DNA of 64,000 nt, taken from Coleophoma eucalyptorum. Lineage: Eukaryota; Ascomycota; Leotiomycetes; Helotiales; Dermateaceae. A program made the position numbers and the translations under genes. The DNA is taken from contig JALRME010000046.1 of assembly GCA_026120035.1 (NCBI GenBank), forward strand, positions 62,001 through 126,000, read 5' to 3'. Below are positions 8,940 through 20,554 of the stretch, piece by piece (within the stretch, counting starts at the first letter, position 1; the number at the start of each line of letters is the position of its first letter). Below the pieces are notes generated by a model that worked only from the letters and a program-made list of their open reading frames with translations, had not been told where the DNA came from and ran no database searches.

Positions 8940-11429
8940 AATGATTAGCTCCTTTTGACTTGCGGGAAAAGCAACCTAGATAGAGGAGTAAGGGACTACG
9001 GATATTTGGAGCTGAGAACTCTGGTGTTATGATAGATTAACGGTGTGTGGATTATTATCGTCGGTCCTTTCTAATCTTGAAAAGAAAGGTGTTAAAAGAA
9101 AGTTTCGGCGTAATCTTTTTCCGGTTTCAACCAATCCGAGCTATGTCCTTGTAAGCATAGCTCAGCTCAGTCAGTGTGTTAAAACACTTCAAAAATACTT
9201 GAACTAATGTTTTGTTAGACAATGTTAGAATATTAAGCATGGTGAATACCAGTTTAAGAGGGGAAAAAATGTGAAATCAAAGAATATGCTTGAACCGACT
9301 CTAAACTCCAATACGGCTAAGTCTAGTAGTAACTAAAATTAAAACTGAAGAATAAGTTTTCATGTGAAATATACTATATAGATTATTGGAGAATTCTGAA
9401 GCTTACCTACGTATATTTAAGCTATAGATAAACATTGGTATAGTTAGTAATGTAAATAATGTGCCTGAAGGTAAGGGATAGTGTGTTAACCTTGATGCTA
9501 GAAAGTTAGTCAAGCTAAAAGTTATAACTAAGGAAGTCCTACATCTGAAAACTAAGATTAGGATTAGATACAGTATTCTTTGAGAAGCAGAGCTAAAATC
9601 TGAATGATAATAATGAAACATCGCTTGTTGAAGTACCTTGGCTCTATAATGATTTCAGTACAACACGTGTCAGTTATGGTATGGATGCTTGCGCGTATAA
9701 GTGCTCTCATAAAATCTGAAAATCCTTCTGTGCATTCTCTCTGCATTTGAAAGCACCAGCTGTAGAATACGCGCCCAGCATATGTACCCCTTATAAACTT
9801 GCTAGATCGCAGGACTAGGCCCTCAAATATGCCACTGCCCTAGGTATGTTAAGGTTCTTCCCAATGATGCTTCTCTTGCTTGGGCTGCCTACGGACTTAC
9901 AACCTTTAACAATATTAGAGATATGACAGCAAGCCTTTCAAAAAGTCTTTTGAAAACGCCATCTTCGGCAGTTGAGAAACGGTGGATATTTCGCATATCC
10001 CTTTGATGGTTTTCTAAATGCATGGTTGTAAGCAAAAGAGGTCGCGGTTGAATGCACCAAGCGCTTAGTGACTTTATCTTATTTGGTGGCATATTCATAA
10101 TCAGCTACCCACCCACCAGCTGAGAACTTTTAACCCATCGCAAGTAGTTGGTAACTTCTAAAGCGTTTGGCCTCAGTCTTCATCTGTAAATCCAACTCAA
10201 TAGAAGTTGAACAGGATTTAGGAAAAGAGACTTCTGCAAAGACAGAGTGATGGCGCTTGGGATAATGAAAGCCAAGGCAGTGAAATTGCTGATACTTTAT
10301 TTGAAATTTTGGCTAGGAGATCCTGTAGGCCCTAGACTCAAAGCTCTTCTGGGTCCTGGAGGGTAAATGCAGCAAGGTAATTGAGGTACGAGGGAAATAA
10401 AAGAGAAATAATTGATATTTCTCTCTCTAATGCCCTCTCCAGGCATATTTGCAGGCGCAGAAAAAATAAACATCCGCATTTTGGAACAAAGTCAGGACAA
10501 GGTCAACCTGTACAGCATTTATATATAGATGGCAAAACACACTGAAGTAAAGTCACTTAAGATAGCACAGCACCAACATGAAAAAGAAACCATATATATA
10601 GAAGCGATAAACAAAACAGACACAGATTTACAGAGCGATAGAAAATCCATAGGAATCGGATTGATCAGCTGATCCACTGACATAAGCAGGCGGCTTGCAC
10701 ATGTCGGATGTGTAATTGCATAAGCGTGGGCCTCGTAACTGAGGTGCTTGATCTTCCCTCGATCAAATGTTTCAATCGGAGCGGGGTGCTGGCGGGCGGG
10801 GTTGCTGCCCCTGCGTTCCACAGACGTAGATCTATGCGACCAGCCGCCTTATAAAGAAGTCAAGCCGCTATAGTATGTATGTGTAGCTGTAACCGTAAGC
10901 ACTTGGTATGGCTATGCCACCTCTTTTATCTACGCATGTGCGAGACTGAGCGAAGGCTGTCATTGAAGCAGTTCTGCAATACCGTCTCTATTTATCGATC
11001 CTTTGACACTTAAGTGTCTGTGTGTGGTTGCTCTTGGGCCTGTCGCATTGTTGGCTCGTCCGTCGCATCGACTACCCGCACTGTTTCGCTTGGACATCGC
11101 CATAGTGCGTGATGCGAGGCTAGTGCCAAGCTATGTGTCTTGCGAGCTTTATTCTTAGAATGTGACATCTTTCGAAGATAGGACGACGGCTGTGGTAGGG
11201 TTGCATTGACTGTCTGTGAGCGTTTGGATCACTGGTTCGCAACGGAGCATAATCTGAAGTTTCCGCTGTCTGTAGTCAGTAGCTAAGAATATAAGTACAG
11301 CTGCCAGCTCTTCATCTGTTATCCTGCCACAGTCTGCGGTTGTTTACAACTTTGTAGCTTCCCTCTCTACACTAAACACTTCTAAGGACCCGAAAGAAAA
11401 TACCCTCCCACCCAAACTCTTATCTCAAT
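8940..11429. other. 2.5 kb without a recognisable gene
   Basis: AT-rich from about 9050 to 9800, more balanced from 10.7 kb on. Short open frames, such as the one at 10519-10821, have no family resemblance or splice support. The last few hundred bases are the promoter of scytalone dehydratase. I see no transposon ends or long repeats. Confidence 0.55.
11289..11295 (+). promoter_or_regulatory. Possible TATA-like element of scytalone dehydratase
   Basis: ATATAAG, 141 bp upstream of the ATG, followed by a pyrimidine-rich leader (about 11348-11420) as in many highly expressed fungal genes. Assignment is by sequence alone. Confidence 0.3.
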
Positions 11430-12093
11430 ATGTCTTCTTCCAATATTTCCTTCGAGGGTAAGAATTAATCTCAACAACCCATGCCAATTTCATTTCTAAC
11501 AGTGTACAGACATGCTTGGTCTCCAAGCCGCTGTTTTTGACTGGGCAGATAGTTACGACAGCAAGGTAAGGCTGCTTTCTCAAGTAATCCGAACTCTATG
11601 AACAAAACTCACACTATGAAAACAGGACTGGGATCGTCTTCGCACAGTCATCGCCCCAACTCTGATTGTCGACTACCGATCTTTCCTCGACAAGATGTGG
11701 GACGCCATGCCAGCGGAAGAATTCGTCGCAATGGCATCCAACCCAACAGTTTTGGGTGACCCTCTGTTGAAGACCCAGCATTTCATCGGTGGTACCAAGT
11801 GGGAGAAGGTCTCAGATACCGAGGTCATCGGCTGGCATCAGCTGCGTGTTCCGCACCAAAAGTACACCGACGCCTCAAAGAAGACGGTGGCAGTCAAGGG
11901 GCACGCACACAGCACCAACAAGCATTGGTATAAGAAGGTTGATGGCGTATGGAAGTTTGCCGGTCTGTCTCCAGATATCAGATGGTTCGAGTATGACTTC
12001 GACAAGGTCTTTGAGAGCGGACGAGAGAGTTTCGGCGATGTGGAGCCGGCGCAACAGGCACAGCAAGCCATTGGTATTCCACAGAAGGCTTAG
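11430..12093 (+). CDS. SCD1: Scytalone dehydratase (DHN-melanin biosynthesis)
   Basis: Dehydrates scytalone to 1,3,8-trihydroxynaphthalene and vermelone to 1,8-DHN. Three exons, 11430-11457, 11510-11565 and 11626-12093, give 183 residues. The conserved small exons place DSYDSKDWDRL (active-site Tyr-Asp) and IVDYRSFLDKMWD (second Tyr) at the N-terminus. The two catalytic histidines fit TQHFIGG and KGHAHSTNKHWYKK, and the C-terminal DGVWKFAGLSPDIRW block is nearly invariant in the family. The length is close to the usual 170-190, and the fold is the NTF2/SnoaL-like cone. No other melanin enzyme (PKS, THN reductase) is present nearby, so the gene is either stand-alone, as in many ascomycetes, or linked to genes outside the window. 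Confidence 0.96.
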
Positions 12094-13295
12094 ATAATAT
12101 AAGATAATAATAAGCTAATAGTTAAAATTCAATCGTGCAATAATTTTAACGTGGCCTTGTGTAATTTGGCTTACGGAGCGTAATATATTTACTCCTGTTT
12201 AGGACGTCTGTGTACTCGGATGCTCACAGTCAATTCAAACTCTCCAGTCACGGTACATGAGTAGAATGTTATGTATGTCATTGCATTCATAATAGACAGG
12301 TTGTATATAGCTCACCTGCTACCAACTTCCGTATATTTAGTAGACCATTGCTTCACACCAAGGCCGAGTACCTGTAACGGCCAATGGAAAGTTCTCGGGC
12401 GGTCTGGTTATTTTATGAAATTAGTGTATAGCCAGGGCAATATAGCTCCGAACCAATGGAATTATGCCTCTCATTTAAAGTCGTAGTTCTAGTTTAGTGT
12501 TTAACTATTACCAATTTTACAATCTACTACCTGTGTATTTCACCGGGATTATGAAACTTTCTTGTATTACTGGATGCTCAGTTTTGTCTCAAGTAATCCA
12601 TAGATATAGAAAGGTAATATAGAAGAGCTAAGACTATTTTACATGCCGTTTTCAGTGTCTCAGCCATTACGGTAAATCTCATCCGCCACAGTCAGGGATA
12701 GATTATTAAGTTAGCCGACTCCAGGAATTTGCACAGAATCACATAAAGAACCCAGCCTTCTTCAGTTGAAACTTCTGGCGCTGAGCTACATCTTATAGGG
12801 GCGCTATTATTACTTTTGAGGCTTTGATAATAGATGGGCTCAAGTTCATGTGACCGAAATATCGCAAGTTTGGTGATTTGTATCCACTCTAGTTTAATGT
12901 TACAACGATAAATCTAGACCATTTTATAGGCCTTTTATTAGAGATTGATCTTTAAAGAGTAGAACTCTATCTCAAGTGCCGTGTCATTTTTTTTAACCCT
13001 TTCCAGATAATTATATGCCTGAGGCAATATTGTGAAAGTTGTTTGTGGCACTTGAGGAGGTAGTGATCTGCCTCAGTTGCTTCGGTGGCCCTAATAATCC
13101 CACTCCCGCCCGGTGCTGGGATAACATCATCGTCTTTTACTAGGTAGACACATGAAAGTCTGGGAAGATTTGTCGATACTTTCGCTAACCTCCCCAAATC
13201 CTAATGCGAGGCCCGAGGTGAGGACGGCATGTTGAGGCTATAACTGCCAATATATTTCTACGTATTGAATTATTAATGGCTTGGAAACTGGGTTT
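12094..13295. other. Intergenic, about 1.2 kb
   Basis: Between the 3' ends of scytalone dehydratase and the next regulator. A minus-strand open frame at 12967-13197 has no recognisable domain. Nothing else is seen. Confidence 0.55.
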
Positions 13296-16040
13296 TCAGC
13301 TTTCGGGGTCGTCATGCCATGGATCCCACTCTGCACCATCATGATGGCCCTCTTCAATACCTCTCATGACGCTATTAAAGAACGCCGTGTCGATGCCCTG
13401 ACCCAAGGTTAGCACAATATCTGTGAAAGATTATCCTTCTCCAAGACGGCAGCCGCTCGCGTAGAAGTTAACAATGCAATAAAGATATGAAAAGACAGTT
13501 CTCAGACTGATGTCATAGCACCTGGCAAAATATGTAGGACATATATGAGCAATTTGATCTTACCTGGAATGCCCAATCATCCATCCCGGCAGTCAGTCCG
13601 GGGTCCTCATACTGCTGCAGAGCAGAATCAGATAAGGGGCTTGGAAATTGAGGCGCAAGTTGTGTAGAAGCAATGTTGAAACCAGTTAGCGGGTCCGAAA
13701 GATGCCCTAGTTGGGCCTCCGTCGATGCATGAGTAGCTGATATCGGTCGTAGCATGGACGGAAGCTCCTTGATGCTGCCTTGACTAGGTTCAGCCAATGC
13801 CATGTTCTCTGTACTAGGAGTTTGGCTGATGCTAGTAAGCTCGTTTTGCACTTTACTTGCTGCAGAATACTGTGCTGTTGGAAGTTCCTTCGAGATTACG
13901 CCCTCACGGGCAATATTAATTATCCCACAGTAAGGGACGAAAAAACGAACTGTGCTGTTATGATCTTCGTCCGGCTGCTCCAATTCTGTTTCTGGTGCCT
14001 TCACACTTACGCTCACACGCTCGACATTATGTGTATTGCCATCTGCTGCTTCACCTAGGATGGCTAACAAGCGCCGTAGCAAGGCTGCGCACTTCGCAGA
14101 CAATGAATCCCCATCCCGACGACTCATTTCTTCCATGTTTTCTTGTGTCTGTTCAACCATAGCACGATCACTTAGGTATTGGTGGGCGAGGATATTATCA
14201 TTTTGCGGATACCGATGACTGTCTAGATGCGCAAGTAGTAATGTCAATGCAGCCATTAAAGCAAAGAAGCTGTAAGCTAGAATTAGCAGTCATTCTACCA
14301 CTATCTGTACCAGATGGGATATCTCGCAATCCAGAGGCATTGCCTGGGGGCAGGGAAGGGGGATTTATGGTTGAAGATACCACAATACGAAACAAAGGCA
14401 AGATCTGACATACTCTAAAGGGCGACAAGAGAAGTTGCCTCCGTTAATGCGACGGGACAAAACAAAGCGTGAGAGAACCTCCCGTGAGGCATTCACGCAG
14501 GTGATCTTCGAATATTCGTACTTGCGCTCAGCGGAGGAACGTAGCATGAAGGGTAGGTGCAGTTGGTTGAGGAGGTTATAATGAAATAGCTGGTTAAATA
14601 ATCGTCCCATTTCCTCAAAGAAGCCCATCGCATCATCGTCAGGGATTATAGGAGGAAGCCACCACTTTGGGGGAAGATTCCTGGCTGCTCGTTGTAATCC
14701 TTCATCAAGTTCTTGTGCCAGGGCGAAGCGATGCGTGCTTGGGTCACTTTCGTTAAGTTCTAATATGCGGGACGCAAGCATACAGTGCATCCGCTCGAGT
14801 CGCCCCATGGGCGTGTCGTTGTTGAGCATTTGGTCGGAGGCTATACTACGGTCGATAGAACCTTGCGGAAGCCCTAACATAAGACAATAATGACGATCAA
14901 AGAACAGAATTCGATACCACATAAACTGTGGGTTAGACGTTGTTTTGGGGTCAAGAAGCTTGTACTGTGCCCGGCTACTAGACCGGTGAAGACCCATCAA
15001 CTGCGCAATTACCATAGCTCTTCTCATGGCAACCCAGCTTCGGCGTAGATTCCCGGCATTATGCTGGTAGAGGCTCTCTATCATGATACATTCTAATCCT
15101 TCTAGGCTACCGAGGAGTTCCTCGTTGGTTGTGACAAGCCGGATAGCAGTCTCTGCTACCCGTTTTAAAATCACCTGCGGAGGCTCTGAGAGGCCTTCTA
15201 TATCTTGCGGTGATTGAGGTGGGTATAATTGCAAGAACGTGGCAAGCCGAAGCATGTACCTTCCTATCAAGACGGGGTGCGTAGTTGGTCCAGGGATGTC
15301 CAGCAAAGTATCTGGTGATGTGAGGCCATTCTTATGGATATCTTTATATGGAGTAATCAATTTTTCATGTATAAGGATTGACATCGGACTGCGGGTTTTG
15401 CATAGGAATTCGATATCTTCCCGTGAGGGCAAGGCGTCACACAATTCCCGGATAAAGCTCTCACATCTACGACTGATCTGAGTCGTGCCATGATTTCGAT
15501 TGTCCTGAATTGACAGTAAGTGAATGAGCAGCCACACAAGATCAGGTCTCAGGCATTGGAAAAGCTACGTACATCTAAAATTTTCTGTGCTTCTTGACAG
15601 CAGTTTGAAGAGCCCAAGTCAAGTGACACCGGAGTGGGCATGCACGAGATATTCCCACCATCTTCGCTAACTGCCGGAGTATTTTCAACTGCAGCGAGCC
15701 CATCATTGCCGGAATTCTTGACTAATTGCTCAAGTAGGGCCTCAACTCTCGTAACTCGTTCATGATCATTCTCCCCTTTCGTCCGACCCCGGCCTAATGG
15801 TCTCTTCCGGGAAGTAGGCAGCTCATCGGGGATGTCGAACTCCTGGCTGACACAGGTAGAGCCTCGCTTCTGGCAGCCGATACAAATTTCAGCCTCAGTA
15901 GTAGTTGACGAGCCTTCAAACAAGCACTTCATCTTCCGCCTCTTGCACTCCCAACAGCTCCGAGTTCCCTTCCGGACCTTTCTTCGCTTCGAACTCGCCC
16001 GGAGTTCGACATCAGTCTCGTCCACGTGGCCTTCATCCAT
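13296..16040 (-). CDS. Zn2Cys6 transcription factor with MHR domain
   Basis: Exon 1 (15573-16040) starts with an ATG and carries CWECKRRKMKC followed by CIGCQKRGSTC, a CX2CX6CX13CX2CX6C zinc cluster at about residues 29-63, preceded by a basic stretch. Exon 2 begins at 15504 (phase 0) and holds the PF04082-like middle region, including the segments RRSWVAMRRAMVIAQLMGLHR and NPQFMWYRILFFDRHYC, typical of the fungal-specific domain. A third exon starts near 14256 and ends at 13565 (WAFQ); the last small exon resumes with GIDTAFF and ends in an acidic tail with the stop at 13296-13298. It is transcribed divergently from the MFS exporter at 16936, a common regulator-transporter arrangement. The junction between 14280 and 14430 is approximate. 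Confidence 0.88.
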
Positions 16041-16935
16041 GTTGTGTTGGAGAGATCCACAATAGAAGGCGAAGGAGACTTTGACATAGATTTACGAGAG
16101 TGCCGGTATAGTTTGTGCCGGAGGAAACACTGGTACTTTGAGGATGAGCCTTCCTCCGCTTTTCGTTCGACCGAAATGAGTTTTACGGCGGTCGAATGCA
16201 AGATCAGCTTGGTCAGCACCGGGTACGCCAGCGCTAATCAGGGGGTGCTACTATTGACGATATTATTGACAAACCCTGTCTTTAGCGAGCCTATTGAATA
16301 GGTATCTGGTAATAACAAGCTCTCTTTCTCTACCTTAGCCATCATTTAACCAAAGGTGTATTGTGTGTAAGAATTCTTAGATTGGAAAATCCTTTGGATA
16401 TCTGTAAATAACCCTAGCTCTTAACTATATGAGAGAAAACGTTATGAAAGAAAGCAAGCAGTAATATATCCATGGATTGAAGTAACCGATCCAAGCCTTC
16501 AACTCTCCCTTGTGCCGTCGCTAAAATATGGAGGTTTGGCTAATAGTGGCACCCAGTCGTACCTTACTCGTAACCTCGATCATCGCCAGCTCGCTTGTCG
16601 CCGTACTCTAAATCCGGACGGGGGAATTTACGGATTTAAGTTACGGAAAACCTGACATCAAAGCTGGTCGGGCCAATGTCTTCTTATCATAGTGCTTACC
16701 AGCTCAATTAGAAAGGGGTTAGGCAGAGAGACACGGTCAGAACTTATTCTCCCTGCCTATACTAATAGGACTGGACGCGTGCTTCGAATTGTTTTACTTT
16801 TGTATCTTATTCCTTAAAAGCTAATAGCTCCCCTTATATCCTTGAGGCTGCATTTTCAACCTTTTCACCTCATCAATCTTCTCCCTAGAACTTTCAATTG
16901 GTTTTCTCATATTTTTTTTTAATTTAACCGTTACC
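16041..16935. other. Divergent promoter, Zn2Cys6 regulator / MFS exporter
   Basis: 895 bp. It contains a TTACGGA direct repeat (16628 and 16641) within a small CGG-rich patch (16615-16671), and a T-rich stretch just before the MFS ATG. No exon is supported. Confidence 0.6.
16628..16647. promoter_or_regulatory. TTACGGA direct repeat, 13-bp period
   Basis: TTACGGA occurs at 16628-16634 and 16641-16647, with further CGG triplets at 16615, 16619 and 16669. It lies about 300 bp before the MFS ATG and 590 bp before the regulator ATG. It is a candidate site for the adjacent Zn2Cys6 protein. Confidence 0.4.
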
Positions 16936-18971
16936 ATGAGCACAGGAAAAGTCGTCGAAGATTCTGAATTGAGTAAACGGTCATCATCAACTAGCATTCC
17001 GTCTACTTTGGTAGACGAGAAGAAGAAGACAGCCGACAATGCCAGTACTCGCGAAGCTATGGCCATTAACGAGCAGCCTGAGAAGGACGCCACTTTAGTT
17101 GATGGAGCAGACCCGGATGAAGCCGATTATCCACAAGGCCTGCCATTTATTTTAATCATCATGGCTCTCTTTCTATGTGTCTTTCTGACAGCCCTTGATA
17201 TGGTATGTTTATTGAACCTTGCAGTTACCACGCATTCTTTTTGAAGTCGCAATGTTCTAATGTGCAGTAGACTATTGTAGCCACAGCTATTCCTAGGATC
17301 ACAGACGACTTCCATACTCTTAAGGATGTGTCCTGGTATGGGTCCGCCACACTGATGACTATGGGTGGCTTCCAGTCCACATGGGGGAAAGTGTATAAGT
17401 ACTTTCCTCTGAAAGCTGCTTTCCTCTCTGCCTTGTTTATCTTTGAGCTTGGAAGCTTGATTTGCGGCGTTGCACCAACCTCTGTGGCTCTTATCATCGG
17501 CCGCGCCATCGCTGGCGTGGGGGCGGCTGGGATTGGCAGCGGAGCTTTCATCAGTAAGTCTATACTCATACGAATCATTGCTTCCGATAAACTTCAGAAC
17601 ACAGAAACCGGTTTGAGAGTTGGACTGAGCTAACCTGCCTATAGTCATTGCGGCAGCTTGTGTTCCCAAACAGCGCGCTGCTTATACTGGAATACTTGGA
17701 ATGGCGTACAGCTTGGCATCGGTTATTGGTCCCTTAATTGGTGGAGCATTCTCAGACAAGGTGTCGTGGAGATGGTGTAAGTGAATTCTAAGTGCCACTT
17801 CAAGTTGTTTTCGTTTTTTCGAGTTGGATCTTTATTGACAATTCTACTCAGGCTTTTACATCAATCTACCGATCGGCGGCCTCTCAGCGTTATTTATAGT
17901 TTTGTTCTTCAAGACTCCTAAGAGTGTTAAACCCGCCGTAGCTACTATAAAGGAGAAGTTCTTACAAATGGACCCTGTTGGAACAGCTCTAGTCATGGGA
18001 GCCGTTGTTGCATACATCATGGCTCTACAATACGGTGGTCAAACAAAGCCGTGGAAGTCGAGCACCGTCATCGGTCTTATTGTCGGTTGCGCTGCAATGG
18101 TCATTGCCCTAGCCGTTTGGGAATACTTCCAAGGCGAAAGAGCTGCTTTCCCACCTCGCTTAATGGGCTCCCGTACCGTTTTGGTCAACGCTTTATACAC
18201 TCTGTTTTTCGCAGGTGGCTATTTCGCCGTGGTCTACTACCTCCCAATTTACTTCCAGAGCGTCCAAAATGTCAGCCCTACAATGTCTGGTGTACGAAAC
18301 TTGGCGTTGATCTTCGCCGTGTTGATAGCCCTCATCTCATCTGGTGGCTTCATTACTAAGACTGGCATTGCTACTCCCTTAATGGTCATCGGAGGTGTGC
18401 TCGCAACCATCGCCGCTGGTCTTTTATATACTCTCGAAATCAACACTTCCAAAGGGAAATGGATTGGTTATCAGATCCTCGCCGGTTTTGGATGGGGATT
18501 ATCTTTCATGACTCCGGTAAACGTTACCCAGGCTATGGTAGCTCCAGATGATATCGCGTCCGCTACAGCTATTGTCCTATGTAAGTCCTTACCAAAATCT
18601 CTAAGCTGAATTAAACCATCTAACAACAAACGGCAGGCTTCCAAACTCTTGGTGGCGCAATCTTTGTGGCAGCCTCTCAAGCTGCATTCGTCAATACGCT
18701 CATACGCGAGCTAGCCACGAGCGCCCCCGACGTCAACCCTCTCGAGGTTATTGCCACTGGCGCAACCCAACTACGATCTGTTTTCACAGCCGATCAGATG
18801 CCTGGGATCTTGGTTGCCTACATGGCAGGAATCAAGGTTGTCTTTGCACTTGCTACTGCTGGAGCTGGGGTGGCGCTCATCGTTAGTTTATTCAGCAGAT
18901 GGAATCGAATCCATGAATCAGGCGGGGATGAGTCTGGGGATAATAATGCTAAGGTAGTTGTTGCTGTGTAG
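16936..18971 (+). CDS. MFS multidrug/toxin exporter, DHA2-like (14 TM)
   Basis: Five exons, 16936-17202, 17271-17553, 17645-17776, 17852-18580 and 18637-18971, with all phases consistent, give 581 residues. A hydrophilic 75-residue cytosolic N-terminus with several lysines leads into the first helix ([21 protein letters not shown]). Family signatures include [14 protein letters not shown] after helix 1, the [15 protein letters not shown] segment of helix 4 (motif B), and a helix-5 region with GPLIGGAF followed by [12 protein letters not shown] (motif C region). This pattern is typical of the aflT/TOXA-type DHA2 exporters that move secondary metabolites or drugs through the plasma membrane by proton antiport. 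It is divergent from a Zn2Cys6 regulator. The substrate is unknown. Confidence 0.95.
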
Positions 18972-19508
18972 TTTTCGCGCAATCTGATAAGGAGTTGCGA
19001 AACTAGATGTTTCATTGTTGTTCTCTTTTTGGTAGCCAAAATATGACTAGAATTAGACCTAGAAAAATCCTTTAATCTATACGAGTTTCTGCCTCGATCG
19101 ATACCTTCTAGTATACGTAGCAGCTATGATTCGGATGGTTGAACACTTGATTGATGCATTGCATGATTTTCAGCTTCCCATTCCCGATACAAAACTCCTC
19201 GTCTTGAATGCACGTAACTTAGCCTCGCTACGAATTATGTCAGCCGAAACTTTTTCTGTCGCCTACTTTGGATTTTAGCCGAACTTTTCTACACCGTAGC
19301 CAAGCTAGCACCCGCTGTCCACGGCATACGGAAATTTCCTTATCTATAGATGTGCCCGTCATAGGAAAGCTACGTCTTGAAGTCTGATCCTTGCAATCAA
19401 AGAATTGTCGTTGTTGAATTGAGATTCACGGATCTGTAAAGTGGGAGACCAGATTTGTAGGCAGGCCAATTCCGTTGGACGCGATTGGGCGCGTTGACCT
19501 TGGGTCCA
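18972..19508. other. Intergenic, upstream of Rieske gene
   Basis: Contains the 3' flank of the exporter and the probable promoter of the Rieske protein. No gene was recognised. Confidence 0.55.
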
Positions 19509-20108
19509 ATGGCTGCGCCATTCGTACAACGAGCCCGCCCGGGTGTGGCCTGGTTCTTCGTGGGCCTGACATCTTCATTCCCAGACGTTTCATCACAGGG
19601 TAGGAGCCTCTCCGAGCTGTATTTCTGCAACAGCGATCTCAGGCCAGGATGTAAGGCGTTCCAAGTCTCACGTGAAGACAGCTCCCAGGGAGTTGAAGTG
19701 GAAGTGGAAGACGCAATTGATCTGAAGGATCAGGTCTTGGTGTTCCAGCACAATGGCAAGTTCCATGCCATCGATCATGTCCGTATATCCTCTAACCTAA
19801 ACCTGTTCCCTTGGCCACAAGCTTATTGTTCGACATGACAGCAATGTCCTCACTCATCCTATCCCTTGTCTCTTGGGAGCGTTTTTGACATTGAAGACTT
19901 TGGGATTGTTCTAAGTACGGGCATCACTTGTCCGAAGCATGGATGGTCGTTTGACTTACATGCGGGCCAGGCGGACCGGGGTCTGTATAAGCTAGGCGTG
20001 TGGGAAGTACAATTGCGTCCACTGTCTGATTCTAGAAGGGAAGAAGCTGGTGAAGAGGGAGGGGAAGAAAAGGAAATCTGGGTAAGGAGGAAGCAGAGAA
20101 TGGGTTAA
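19509..20108 (+). CDS. Rieske [2Fe-2S] domain protein
   Basis: Exons 19509-19778 and 19842-20108, 178 residues from the ATG at 19509. The cluster ligands are QCPHSS at the start of exon 2 (Cys-X-His box) and TCPKHGWSF (Cys-X2-His box), separated by about 27 residues. The N-terminal part (AWFFVGLTSSFPDV, then KAFQVSRED and KDQVLVFQHNGKFHAIDH) and the end EIWVRRKQRMG match a small stand-alone fungal Rieske family, so the gene looks full-length. It lacks a catalytic non-haem iron domain and so may serve as a ferredoxin-like electron carrier. The donor is GTCCGT, slightly unusual. The start could lie a few codons further down (near AWFFVG). Confidence 0.87.
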
Positions 20109-20554
20109 AGAGACACATTACTTGCTTGAGGAGGGAAGAACCACCTCTCACTTCGCTGTCAACAAACGTGGCGAGTTTCTCAAGTTGGACTTGACTATTG
20201 GAATACTGTAAATTATAATACCGGAAATATAAAGTACGACGAAAATGAGTATTGCTATTAAGTTATAAAGCATTGAGTGTCTATAAATCTTGTATGTTTG
20301 TTCTTCTACGCTTATACAAAGTAGAATGAGCAATGAGCTTACAAGCCTGCTAACAAAAGTCTGTGCCAAACCATTGATCTATTACTATATAATGGTCTAC
20401 GCCTGTTACACATCTTATAGCCTCTATAGTGGTAAACGTATGCTTAAAGCTGCCTGTCTCTTAGCTATTCTACTGTAACTAAACCACTTTCTACGTATGC
20501 TTAGGGTAAAAATACCACAGTATCTGACAGAGTCAGACGTCAGCTTGTCTTCAA
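20109..20554. other. Intergenic
   Basis: AT-rich region between converging genes. A short plus-strand open frame near 20290 has no recognisable family. Confidence 0.55.

Noticed and set aside
10519..10821. 100-codon minus-strand open frame in the 2.5-kb gene-free stretch
   Set aside because: No recognisable domain, no splice support and a composition like its surroundings.
12967..13197. 76-codon minus-strand frame downstream of regulator 2
   Set aside because: Lies in the 3' flank and has no domain or conserved motif.
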